Assembly: GCA_050633525.1 (NCBI GenBank)
Contig: JBOEGR010000026.1
Span: 1 to 64,000 of the forward strand
Reading direction: 5' to 3'
Origin: CANLBN01 sp050633525
GTDB lineage: Bacteria > Pseudomonadota > Gammaproteobacteria > Pseudomonadales > Cellvibrionaceae
DNA: 64,000 nt
Position numbers and translations under genes: made by a program. The notes beneath the pieces were generated by a model. It ran no database searches and was not told the origin of the DNA. It was given only the letters and a program-made list of their open reading frames with translations. Below, piece by piece: positions 7,935-16,096 of this stretch (position 1 is the first letter of the stretch; the number at the start of each line of letters is the position of its first letter).

Positions 7935-8606
7935 TTACGATTGGGTATCCAATAAAAATCCAAGACCCCTAAGTGTCTTTATTTTTATAGAAGTGGCATT
8001 TTTTAATCTCTTCCTTAAGCGATGAATATAAAGGTCTATAACTTGTGTGTCGGCATCTTCTTCTAAAGAATAAATTCGCTCTAAGATTATATCTTTAGAA
8101 ACGACTTTTCCTTGTCGGTTGAGTAAGCATTCCAGTAGCGACAACTCTCTTTTAGGGATGTGAATTTCTTCATTGTTTACGAAAACTCGATGCGCTGCAC
8201 TATCAAAGGAAAAGTTCCCTATTTCGATAGTCGCTTTGTCCTGCATCATCGAGCGCCTGAATATAGCACCTAGCCTAGCTTCTAATTCCGATATGTCGAA
8301 AGGTTTAATTAGGTAGTCATCGGCACCATTGTTAAGTGCCAGTACTCTAGACTGGACTTCGCGCCTCGCCGTTAAAATAATAATGGGGACATGATTGCCT
8401 GAAGCCCTAGCTTTCTTAAGTATATCAATACCATCCATATTAGGTAGTGATAAATCTAATACAACAGCATCGTATTCCTCTGTTTTTAATAACTTGTGCG
8501 CCATTAGACCATCGTCTATATGGTCGACCGTATGTGCTTGATTAGATAGCGCTGTCTTCAGCATTTCTGATAAAGAAAAATCGTCTTCAACTAATAATAT
8601 TCGCAT
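7935..8606 (-). CDS. TctD-like OmpR-family response regulator
   Basis: This 223-residue cytoplasmic regulator has a receiver domain (acidic pocket LLVEDD, phospho-acceptor Asp in VVLDLSLP, LTAR, and Lys in YLIKPF) and a C-terminal winged helix typical of OmpR/PhoB proteins (VIDLYIHRLRKRL). It pairs with the kinase gene 12 bases downstream. The promoter gap to the divergent carboxylate operon is only 74 bp and contains two TGATGAAAG direct repeats 11 bp apart, the spacing OmpR-family dimers use. Control of the operon and of its own gene from this gap is therefore likely. Confidence 0.92.
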   Translation of the reverse strand: MRILLVEDDFSLSEMLKTALSNQAHTVDHIDDGLMAHKLLKTEEYDAVVLDLSLPNMDGIDILKKARASGNHVPIIILTARREVQSRVLALNNGADDYLIKPFDISELEARLGAIFRRSMMQDKATIEIGNFSFDSAAHRVFVNNEEIHIPKRELSLLECLLNRQGKVVSKDIILERIYSLEEDADTQVIDLYIHRLRKRLKNATSIKIKTLRGLGFLLDTQS

Positions 8607-8630
8607 TTTTAATTTATTTATAATATTGGA

Positions 8631-8650
8631 TGATGAAAGGTTGATGAAAG
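8631..8650 (+). promoter_or_regulatory. Direct-repeat operator candidate for the TctD-like regulator
   Basis: TGATGAAAG occurs at 8631-8639 and again at 8642-8650, an 11-bp start-to-start distance equal to one helical turn. It lies between the divergent regulator gene and the carboxylate operon. Tandem half-sites on one helix face are typical for OmpR-family regulators; assignment to this regulator is inferred from position. Confidence 0.5.
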
Positions 8651-8680
8651 TTTATAGCATTATAGTGTCGATAAATACAT

Positions 8681-9760
8681 ATGATTAATCGAAATTTAAT
8701 GGCTGAGCAAAGAAAAATACCTTGCGTCTTAATGCGGGGCGGAACGTCCAAGGGCCCATATTTTTTAAAGGAAGACCTGCCTTCTAATGACGAAGACAGA
8801 GATGATACCCTTTTAAAAATAATGGGGAGTCCACATCCGATGCAGCTTGATGGTGTAGGTGGTGCGCTACCTCAGACAAGCAAAGTGGCTATTGTAAGCT
8901 TAAGTAATAGGGATGATGCGGATATAGATTATTTGTTTGCTCAGGTTATGGTAGAGGAACAGCGAGTCGATGTGAGCCCAAACTGTGGGAATATGTTGTC
9001 AGGTGTTGCGCCTTTTGCGATAGAGGAGGGGTTATTTCCTGCCTTAGAAGGATCTACTACAGTAAGAATTTTTAATATAAATACCGGCGTAGTCGTTCAT
9101 AGTGAGGTGCAAACACCTAAGGCTAAAGTGACATATGAAGGTGCGCAAAAAATTGACGGAGTAAATGGTGTGTCGGCACCTATTTTACTTCACTTTCTCA
9201 ATGCCGAAGGTGTGAAAACAGGCCGTTTATTCCCTACTGAAAAACAAAGTGAATATATTCAAGGGCTTAGTGTGACGCTAATCGATTACAGTGTTCCAAT
9301 GATGCTGTTATGTGGTCATAGTTTGGAGTTAAATGGGAGTGAAACTCCAGATGAAATCGATGAAAATAAAAAGTTGCTAAAAAAAATTGAAGAAATGCGC
9401 ATAGAGGCAGGCCGGCGAATGGGTTTGGGTGATGTAAGTCAGAAAGTTATTCCTAAAGTTGGAATTTTATCAGGTTCAGAAAAAGGCTTGCTGAAATCGC
9501 ATTATCTTATGCCTCATAAATGCCATAAGTCTCATGCTATTACAGGTGCTATGTGTATTACAGCAGCGTGCTATTCGGATGATACGGTTGCGTCTAAGTT
9601 AACAGGTGAGGCGTTAAAGGGTAGTCAGAGCTTAAGTGTTGAACATCCTAGTGGTGTGATTGATTTGAGTGTGAAATTGGAAGAAAGCGGTAGTATTCAG
9701 TCTATTGCGGTAGTAAGAACAGCAAGGAGGTTGTTTGAAGGTAATGTGTTGGTTCAATAG
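8681..9760 (+). CDS. PrpF/GalD-family isomerase (4-oxalomesaconate tautomerase-like)
   Basis: This cytoplasmic protein of 359 residues has two DAP-epimerase-like halves. The family signatures IPCVLMRGGTSKGPYF (about residues 13-28) and VDVSPNCGNMLSGVAPFAIEEG carry the catalytic cysteine. Members shift double bonds in unsaturated tricarboxylates: GalD acts on 4-oxalomesaconate, PrpF on 2-methylaconitate or aconitate. The length is closer to GalD. No gallate or 2-methylcitrate genes are nearby, so the substrate is open; an aconitate-like acid imported by the downstream transporter is plausible. It is the first gene of the operon facing the TctDE-like system. Starts at 8681 or 8699 are both possible and neither has a clear Shine-Dalgarno sequence. 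Confidence 0.85.
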   Translation: MINRNLMAEQRKIPCVLMRGGTSKGPYFLKEDLPSNDEDRDDTLLKIMGSPHPMQLDGVGGALPQTSKVAIVSLSNRDDADIDYLFAQVMVEEQRVDVSPNCGNMLSGVAPFAIEEGLFPALEGSTTVRIFNINTGVVVHSEVQTPKAKVTYEGAQKIDGVNGVSAPILLHFLNAEGVKTGRLFPTEKQSEYIQGLSVTLIDYSVPMMLLCGHSLELNGSETPDEIDENKKLLKKIEEMRIEAGRRMGLGDVSQKVIPKVGILSGSEKGLLKSHYLMPHKCHKSHAITGAMCITAACYSDDTVASKLTGEALKGSQSLSVEHPSGVIDLSVKLEESGSIQSIAVVRTARRLFEGNVLVQ

Positions 9761-9824
9761 TGTCCTGCCACATTAAAAAATAGCTTAAATAATAAATTAT
9801 ATATAGAGGTGAGGAGAGAGTTTA

Positions 9825-10904
9825 ATGAAACTATCAAAGCTAGTTCTATCAGTCGTTGTCGGGTCGACAGTAGCATTAACAAGTGGGTTAATTCATGCAG
9901 CCGATTTTTCTGGAAAAACAATTGAGTGGATTATCCCTTTTAAAGAAGGTGGCGGCTCAGATAAATGGTCGCGATTCTATGCGCCTTTACTGAGCGAGGC
10001 CTTGCCAGGCAAGCCAACAGTGGTAGTAAAAAATGTTCCTGGAGCTGGTTCAACAAAAGGTGCTAACCAGTTTGCTTCACGAGCAAAACCAGATGGCTTG
10101 ACTATTCTGGGAACCTCGGGTTCGACACAGTTCCCTTATTTATTAAATGATAAGCGAGTTAAATATGAGTATAAGGATTGGAACATAGTTTTAGCTTCAC
10201 CGACAGGCGGAGTTGTTTATGTTTCACCAAAAACGGGTATTAAATCTGCTGCTGAATTGAAAACAACTACAGTCCCTCTTGTATACGGTAGTCAAGGAGC
10301 TACTTCTTTGGATTTGGTCCCTTTATTGGCGTTTGAAATGTTGGGCGCACCTGTGGAGGCTATTTTTGGAATGAAAGGTCGCTCGGCAGGCCGTTTGGCA
10401 TTTGAGCGGGGAGAAGTGAATATTGATTACCAGACAAGTGGTGCTTATATATCAAAAGTTAAACCTTTGGTTGCTTTTGATAAGGCTGTACCAATTATGT
10501 CTTGGGGAGCTTTAAATGCAAAAGGTGAGATTGTACGTGACCCTAGTTTTCCTAACTTGCCTTCTTTTCCAGAAGTGTACGAACAAGCTCATGGCAAAAA
10601 ACCCAGTGGTCCAGCTTGGGAAGCATGGAAAGCTTTTTTTGCTGCAGGTTTTCCATCACAGAAAATGGTCTTTCTACCTAAAGGAACCTCTCAGGATATA
10701 GTAGATGCTTATGTTGCGGCTTTTGAAAAAGTGATTTCTGCGCCAGACTTTGTTTCCAAATCAGCGAAACGGCTCGGTTTATATCAACAGGTCACTGGGT
10801 CAAATGCGGGTGCTAAGTTAACTACGGCTATTAATGTTAGTGATGATGCGAAAGCATGGGTCAAAGATTGGTTGAATAAAAAATATTCAGTATCGTTAGA
10901 TTGA
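9825..10904 (+). CDS. TctC-family periplasmic receptor of a tripartite tricarboxylate transporter
   Basis: This secreted receptor of 359 residues has a Sec signal peptide ending near residue 25 (SGLIHA before ADFSG). The Bug/TctC fold is recognisable from the WIIPFKEGGGSDKWSR strand-loop, the VVKNVPGAGSTKGANQ block and the central GSQGATSLDLVPLLAFEMLGA. It binds a carboxylate in the periplasm and delivers it to the TctA/TctB permease encoded two genes downstream. A very strong ribosome-binding site (GAGGTGAGGAGAG) precedes the ATG. An intrinsic terminator follows at 10943, which would raise receptor transcripts over those of the membrane subunits. Confidence 0.92.
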   Translation: MKLSKLVLSVVVGSTVALTSGLIHAADFSGKTIEWIIPFKEGGGSDKWSRFYAPLLSEALPGKPTVVVKNVPGAGSTKGANQFASRAKPDGLTILGTSGSTQFPYLLNDKRVKYEYKDWNIVLASPTGGVVYVSPKTGIKSAAELKTTTVPLVYGSQGATSLDLVPLLAFEMLGAPVEAIFGMKGRSAGRLAFERGEVNIDYQTSGAYISKVKPLVAFDKAVPIMSWGALNAKGEIVRDPSFPNLPSFPEVYEQAHGKKPSGPAWEAWKAFFAAGFPSQKMVFLPKGTSQDIVDAYVAAFEKVISAPDFVSKSAKRLGLYQQVTGSNAGAKLTTAINVSDDAKAWVKDWLNKKYSVSLD

Positions 10905-10942
10905 TCCTTGAGTGATTGATCAATATGTTTTGGCTACAGCTT

Positions 10943-10977
10943 TGGTTCGGCTAGATTATTAGTCGGACCATTTTTTT
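10943..10977 (+). terminator. Intrinsic terminator between the two receptor genes
   Basis: An 11-bp stem (10943-10953 with 10960-10970, two G-U pairs) and a 6-base loop are followed by seven T (10971-10977). It sits between the TctC-like and DctP-like genes inside a same-strand gene series, so it is likely a partial terminator that sets receptor abundance. Confidence 0.8.
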
Positions 10978-11003
10978 ATAGATTTTCAGAGGTATTCTCC
11001 CCC

Positions 11004-11999
11004 GTGAAATATTTATTAATAATATTTTTCTTAAAAATTATTTTATTACCAGCAGGCGCTATGGCCAGTTGTGAAGAAGGGGAGCTACTTATTAAATTTA
11101 GCCATGTAAGTAAGGACTCTCACCCAAAGGGGCTTGTTGCTACGGCAATTGCTAATCGAATAAACAAAGAAATGAATGGCAAAGCCTGTATGCAGGTGTT
11201 TTCTAAATCAACTTTGTTTAATGATAATAAAGTGTTCGAAGGTTTATTATTGGGTGATGTTCAGTTTGCAGCGCCATCATTATCTAAATTTGAGGCGTAT
11301 ACAAAAAAATTCCGTATTTTTGATTTGCCTTTTCTTTTTAAAGACGCCGATAGTATCAAGCGTTTTTTAAGTGGGGGAAAAGGAAAGTTATTGTTAAGTG
11401 AAATAGAAGATAAAGGTATTTCAGGTATTGGTTTTGTTGATGGTGGATTTAAACAATTTTCGGCAAATAAACCTTTATACCTTCCTTCAGATGCAAAAAG
11501 GCTAACGTTCAGAGCTAACAGTTCTGATGTAACAGTATCGATGTTTGAATCTTTAGGTTCTAAAGGGGTAAAAATACCTTTTAAAGAAGCTTATGCTGCG
11601 ATGCAGTCAGGGGTTGTCGATGGGCAGGAAAACTCTTGGTCTAATATTTTAAATTCAAAATTTTATGAAGTCCAAGATGGCATTACCGAAACCAATCACC
11701 GAACATTAACCTATATGGTGATTAGTTCTACAGCTTGGATGAGGAGTTTATCTCCGGATATGCGTTCTCAAATACTCATGATAATGAATGAAGAGATTGA
11801 TGCCGCAAATGAACGGTTTGCATTAAAAGATCAACAGGCAAAGAGTGAATTAATGAGTTTGGGTGTTCCTATTCGTAGCTTGAGTGATGAACAAAGGAAA
11901 GAGTGGGAGCATACGATGAATAAGGTATGGGATAAGTATTCTAGGGTTATCGGCCAGGAGTTAATTTCTGAGGCAATAAAATCTAATTCTGTAAATTAG
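11004..11999 (+). CDS. TRAP-type DctP substrate-binding protein without DctQM
   Basis: This periplasmic binding protein of 331 residues starts at GTG with an AGAGGT ribosome-binding site. The signal peptide ends near AGAMA/SC. DctP-family features are clear: EVSxxxHPKG-like opening (KDSHPKGLVATAIANRI), the LLLGDVQFAAPS block, FDLPFLF, the substrate-contact arginine in RLTFRANSSD, and MQSGVVDGQENSW. TRAP receptors normally work with DctQ and DctM, but none is near; the only permease in this operon is of the TctAB type. It either serves a TRAP permease elsewhere or feeds this operon's permease or sensor. Terminators lie on both sides of the gene. Confidence 0.9.
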   Translation: MKYLLIIFFLKIILLPAGAMASCEEGELLIKFSHVSKDSHPKGLVATAIANRINKEMNGKACMQVFSKSTLFNDNKVFEGLLLGDVQFAAPSLSKFEAYTKKFRIFDLPFLFKDADSIKRFLSGGKGKLLLSEIEDKGISGIGFVDGGFKQFSANKPLYLPSDAKRLTFRANSSDVTVSMFESLGSKGVKIPFKEAYAAMQSGVVDGQENSWSNILNSKFYEVQDGITETNHRTLTYMVISSTAWMRSLSPDMRSQILMIMNEEIDAANERFALKDQQAKSELMSLGVPIRSLSDEQRKEWEHTMNKVWDKYSRVIGQELISEAIKSNSVN

Positions 12000-12053
12000 T
12001 AGCGATGTTTTCGTTCTAATCAATCGTCTTGTAGTGTAGTCGTAGATTGTTTG

Positions 12054-12078
12054 GCTATTTTATAAAAATAGCTTTTTT
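12054..12078 (+). terminator. AU-rich intrinsic terminator after the DctP-like gene
   Basis: GCTATTTT (12054-12061) pairs with AAAATAGC (12065-12072) around a 3-base loop, followed by six T. The stem is weak, so partial termination is expected before the tctAB fusion gene starting at 12094. Confidence 0.65.
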
Positions 12079-12093
12079 AATTTAGAGGTAGAA

Positions 12094-14097
12094 ATGGAAA
12101 ATATTAATTTTATAGTTGACTCTTTGTCAATGGCGCTTGTCACAATCGGTAACCCTCAACACATTTTATATTTAATGGCAGGGGTGTTACTTGGTTTAAG
12201 TGTAGGCGTTTTTCCCGGTTTAGGGGGAATTGCTGGTTTGTCTATGCTGCTACCATTTCTATATGGTTTAGATCCTATTTCTGGTTTGGCAATGATGGTT
12301 GGTTTGGTTGCAGTTATCCCTACTTCTGATACCTTTGCTTCAGTACTAATGGGGATTCCTGGTTCTAGTGCCAGTCAGGCAACCGTACTCGATGGTTTTC
12401 CTTTAGCTAAAAAGGGTCAAGCAGCACGTGCTTTAGCCGCTGCATTTACCTCTTCTCTTTTTGGCGGATTATTGGGTGCTTTAATCTTAACTTTTTTTGT
12501 TTTAATGGCCCGCCCGTTAATTTTAAATTTTCGGACGCCTGAACTATTAATGTTGACTCTTTTTGGTTTTTCGATGGTGGGGGTTTTATCGGGTAAAAGT
12601 TTATTGAAAGGGCTCGTTGCGGTTGCATTAGGTGTTATTGTTGGCGTGATTGGACAGGCGCCTGCACAAGGATCGGAGCGATTATCCTTTGGAAATTGGT
12701 ATTTGGGTGATGGTTTGCAGCTAGTGATTATTGGTTTAGGTATTTTTGCTATCCCTGAAATTATTGAATTGTTAAGGCAAAATAGAGCGATATCCAAAGA
12801 CGCAAAGTTAGGTGCAGGTTGGATCGAAGGTATAAAAGACTGGTGGGAAAACCGTTGGCTATCTATTCGTTGTTCTATTATAGGCGTGATTGTAGGTGTT
12901 ATACCTGGTTTAGGAGGCTCCGTTGTCGATTGGATTTCTTATGGCCATACGGTACAGACAGCTAAGGATAAGTCTCAATTCGGTAAAGGTGATGTGCGAG
13001 GTGTTATTGGGCCAGAGTCTTCAAATAATGCTAAAGAAGGTGGCGGTTTAGTTCCAACGCTACTCTTTGGTATTCCTGGTTCAGGTTCGATGGCAGTTTT
13101 CCTTGGGGGTATGATTTTGTTGGGGCTGGAAGCCGGTCCAGCGATGGTAGCGAATGAGTTGCCTACGACTTATACGATTGTTTGGTCATTGGCATTAGCT
13201 AATGTCTTTGGCGCTGGCCTTTGTCTAATCCTTTCTCCACAAATCGCGAAATTAACAACAATACGCTTTCCTTTGTTGGCGCCATTTCTCTTTATTATGA
13301 TCGCCTTTGCCTGCTTTCAGGCTAAACAGAGCTTGTGGGATTTGGCTGCGCTTGTTGTGATCGCTATTCTTGGTATCTATATGAAACGCTTCGGTTGGCC
13401 TCGCCCTGCGTTTTTAATAGGCTTTGTTTTAGCTGATCAAGCTGAGGTATACACATATCAAGCTACACAGTTTGCGCAGCGCCTTGGTGCCGATTATTTA
13501 TGGTCACCTACGGTAGGTATTCTTGCTGTGCTTATTGTATTTTCTGTTTGGCTTGGATCAAAACAGGCGGATAAAATGAATGCGCCAAGTTCAGATGCAG
13601 ACACACCACCTGAACCACGATCCAAACGTTCACAGCTTATCTTTACCATTATCCTATTGATTTTTTCCGTTATAGCGATGATCGATGCCTTGAGTGTCGA
13701 CATTTTAATTGATAAGGTTTTTCCCCTTAGCGTGAGTGTAATTTCGGTTATATTAACTGCTTTTTTAGTTTTTCAATTCTATAAAAAAGAAGGTAATAGC
13801 AAACTATTCTATGATGAAGAATTAAATAAAGATCATTCGGTAATTTATGGTAGTTTTCAGGCTCTGTCTTGGCTATTACTATTGTTATTTGCGACAGCTA
13901 TAGTAGGTTTTGTTTTTGGGTTGAGCATATTTATGCTTATTTATCTATATTATCGCGCAGAGGTAAGCTGGTCTAAAAATATAACACTGTCGGTTATTGG
14001 AGTCGGTTTTGTTATTTTCTTAGCTTATATACTAAATCGTGATTTGCCTCCGGGCTTGCTGCAAAATTATATGGATTTGCCTTGGCCTTTAAGATAA
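12094..14097 (+). CDS. TctA-TctB fusion permease
   Basis: This 667-residue inner-membrane protein fuses both membrane subunits of a tripartite tricarboxylate transporter. Residues 1 to about 500 are TctA, with the repeated glycine-rich motif (GVFPGLGGIAGLSMLLPF near the start; VGVIPGLGGSVVDWISYG in the second half), SVLMGIPGSSASQA, and FGIPGSGSMAVFLGG. After a charged Pro/Ser/Arg linker (about 495-515), the last 150 residues form four membrane helices typical of TctB. The separate TctB and TctA at 52311-54336 show the unfused form in the same genome. An AGAGG ribosome-binding site lies upstream. A start overlap or tight spacing links it to the following AbrB-family gene (19 bases). Confidence 0.93.
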   Translation: MENINFIVDSLSMALVTIGNPQHILYLMAGVLLGLSVGVFPGLGGIAGLSMLLPFLYGLDPISGLAMMVGLVAVIPTSDTFASVLMGIPGSSASQATVLDGFPLAKKGQAARALAAAFTSSLFGGLLGALILTFFVLMARPLILNFRTPELLMLTLFGFSMVGVLSGKSLLKGLVAVALGVIVGVIGQAPAQGSERLSFGNWYLGDGLQLVIIGLGIFAIPEIIELLRQNRAISKDAKLGAGWIEGIKDWWENRWLSIRCSIIGVIVGVIPGLGGSVVDWISYGHTVQTAKDKSQFGKGDVRGVIGPESSNNAKEGGGLVPTLLFGIPGSGSMAVFLGGMILLGLEAGPAMVANELPTTYTIVWSLALANVFGAGLCLILSPQIAKLTTIRFPLLAPFLFIMIAFACFQAKQSLWDLAALVVIAILGIYMKRFGWPRPAFLIGFVLADQAEVYTYQATQFAQRLGADYLWSPTVGILAVLIVFSVWLGSKQADKMNAPSSDADTPPEPRSKRSQLIFTIILLIFSVIAMIDALSVDILIDKVFPLSVSVISVILTAFLVFQFYKKEGNSKLFYDEELNKDHSVIYGSFQALSWLLLLLFATAIVGFVFGLSIFMLIYLYYRAEVSWSKNITLSVIGVGFVIFLAYILNRDLPPGLLQNYMDLPWPLR

Positions 14098-14116
14098 GCA
14101 ATCTAGGCATAGTGTT

Positions 14117-15148
14117 ATGATTGTTTTAACGCTTTTGATTGGCGCCTTCGGGGGTGCCATTGCTTTTCTCTTGTCTTTTCCTATTCCTTGGCTCTTAGGG
14201 AGTATGCTATCCGTTAGCGCTTTCCAATTTTCAGGCTGCAAACTGACGAGACCGCATAAGAAAATAGAGCGTTTAATGAGAGTTTTAATCGGTGTTGTAT
14301 TAGGGGCTGCTGTTGCATCTAACCTTAAAAGCTTTTCAGGACTTTTATTAAATACCATCTTAATCGCTATTGTTTTTGTGATATTAGTGACGGCATTTGG
14401 CACACAGTACTTCTCGAGGCTAAAAGACTTTAAAATTCTTGATGGCTTTATGTCTTCTTTGCCGGGCGGTTTATCTTTTTTGATAGCACTTTCTGGTGAT
14501 TTAGGAAATAGGTTTCCTAAAATAGCATTAATTCACACGGTGAGGGTGATTGTTTTAGTTTTTACATTCTCATTGCTGGCTGTGTTTCTTGAGGCTGAAA
14601 ATGCCAGCCCAACTTTTATTCAGTCCTTTGTTTTTGATGTCGACCATTTTTCATGGCGACTGACAGTACTGATTGTTATTAGTGCTGTTATAGCAGAAAA
14701 AGCGAAAATTGCGGGCGGGCATATTTTGTTTAGCTTGATACTTTCTACTTTAGCTTATCAGTTCGCCTGGGTTGAAGTAATTATGCCTGAACTTGTTAAA
14801 ACCGTAGCAATGATTGTGTTTGGTAGTCTCTTGGGCCATGAATTATCCAAAAAGCCAGATGAAAGTTATATAACCGCTATTTTTAGTTCTATTTTTTTTA
14901 CTGTAGGTGTCATGTTGGTCGCACTTTTATTGGCTTTGTTAATATCGTCCTATGTGGATCAGCATTATTTATTGTTTTTATTGGCTTTGGCTCCTGGTGG
15001 TATTGCAGAAATTAGTTTAATTACTATAGCTCTTGGTTTTGATGCTGGCTTTGTGGCTGCTGTTCATGCCTGCCGTTTTGGTTTTATTATGTTGGTAGGG
15101 CCAATCGGATTAAACTTGGCTCGTTTGAAAGAGAAAGGTGATAGATGA
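14117..15148 (+). CDS. AbrB-family integral membrane protein
   Basis: This 343-residue inner-membrane protein has about ten hydrophobic helices in two repeated halves. The first opens with GAFGGAIAFLLSFPIPWLLG and contains VLIGVVLGAAVASN; the second contains the LLALAPGGIAEISLIT signature. This is the membrane AbrB-duplication family (often mislabelled as ammonia monooxygenase), unrelated to the DNA-binding AbrB. Members often sit beside TctABC-type transporters, but their role is not established. Here it follows the TctAB fusion by 19 bases and overlaps the next gene by four (ATGA), so it belongs to the same operon. Confidence 0.85.
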   Translation: MIVLTLLIGAFGGAIAFLLSFPIPWLLGSMLSVSAFQFSGCKLTRPHKKIERLMRVLIGVVLGAAVASNLKSFSGLLLNTILIAIVFVILVTAFGTQYFSRLKDFKILDGFMSSLPGGLSFLIALSGDLGNRFPKIALIHTVRVIVLVFTFSLLAVFLEAENASPTFIQSFVFDVDHFSWRLTVLIVISAVIAEKAKIAGGHILFSLILSTLAYQFAWVEVIMPELVKTVAMIVFGSLLGHELSKKPDESYITAIFSSIFFTVGVMLVALLLALLISSYVDQHYLLFLLALAPGGIAEISLITIALGFDAGFVAAVHACRFGFIMLVGPIGLNLARLKEKGDR

Positions 15149-16092
15149 AATTAGCTATATTAGATGATTATCAAAAAGTTGCTTTCGAATATGCGGATTG
15201 GAGTCAGGTAAAGACGCACTGTGAGGTGTTCAGGTTCAATTCCTATTTGGGGAGTGAAGAAGATATTGTTGAAGCCCTAGAAAGTTTTACTATCATTTGC
15301 TGTATGCGTGAGAGAACCTCTTTCTCTGCGAGTGTACTTAAACGACTGCCAAATTTAAAGTTATTGGTTACTACAGGTGCAAAAAATGCCGCTATAGATT
15401 TAAAAGAAGCTGAAGTTTTAGGTATTCTTGTTTGTGGTACTCAATCCCCAGGGCATGCGGCAGCAGAGCTAGCGTGGGCTCTTTTAATGTCGCTGGCAAA
15501 GAATTTACATATAGAGGATCAGCAAGTCCGACAAGGCCAGTGGCAAACAAAAGTGGGTACTGACTTAAAGGGACAGGTTTTAGGTATTGTGGGTTTGGGG
15601 CGCCACGGTGAAAATGTTGCTCGCTTCGCTAAAGCATTTGGTATGACTTGCATCGCTTGGAGTCAGAACTTAGAGCCGCAGCGTTGTGAAGCATTAGGTG
15701 TTCAGTATGTGGATAAAGAAACTTTATTTAGAACTGCTGATATGATTAGTGTGCATCTGAAGATGGGGCAGCGTAATCGTTCTCTTATATCTAAAGCAGA
15801 ATTTAAGTTAATGAAGAAAACGGTGATATTAGTTAATACTTCTAGAGGCCCCATTATTGACGAAGCGGCATTATTGGATGCGCTTGCTCAAAAGCGCATT
15901 CGGGGTGTCGGACTCGATGTCTATAATGTAGAACCGCTGCCTACAAGCCACCCTCTTTTATTATCAGATCGTGTGTTATTGTCACCTCATATTGGTTATG
16001 TGACTGAGCAGACTTATGACGTATTTTATTCGCAAACGGTTGATGCCGTTCTCGCTTGGCTTAATAAAAAGCCTATCCGTACTCTAAATTGA
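15145..16092 (+). CDS. NAD-dependent D-2-hydroxyacid dehydrogenase family protein
   Basis: This cytoplasmic oxidoreductase of 315 residues interconverts a 2-hydroxyacid and a 2-oxoacid. The nucleotide-binding motif GIVGLGRHGENVARF lies near residue 150. The catalytic triad is present: Arg in VNTSRGPIIDE, Glu in LDVYNVEPLP and His in LLSPHIGYVTEQ. Family members act on glycerate, phosphoglycerate, lactate and related acids. It is the last gene of the carboxylate operon, overlapping the AbrB-family gene by four bases, so it probably processes the imported acid or its isomerised product. It converges with apaH four bases away. Confidence 0.9.
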   Translation: MKLAILDDYQKVAFEYADWSQVKTHCEVFRFNSYLGSEEDIVEALESFTIICCMRERTSFSASVLKRLPNLKLLVTTGAKNAAIDLKEAEVLGILVCGTQSPGHAAAELAWALLMSLAKNLHIEDQQVRQGQWQTKVGTDLKGQVLGIVGLGRHGENVARFAKAFGMTCIAWSQNLEPQRCEALGVQYVDKETLFRTADMISVHLKMGQRNRSLISKAEFKLMKKTVILVNTSRGPIIDEAALLDALAQKRIRGVGLDVYNVEPLPTSHPLLLSDRVLLSPHIGYVTEQTYDVFYSQTVDAVLAWLNKKPIRTLN

Positions 16093-16096
16093 GGCA

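Noticed and set aside
12417..12797. 126-codon minus-strand frame inside the tctAB fusion
   Set aside because: It has the shadow-frame composition of a hydrophobic gene's complement, rich in Lys, Pro and Ile, and no start signal.
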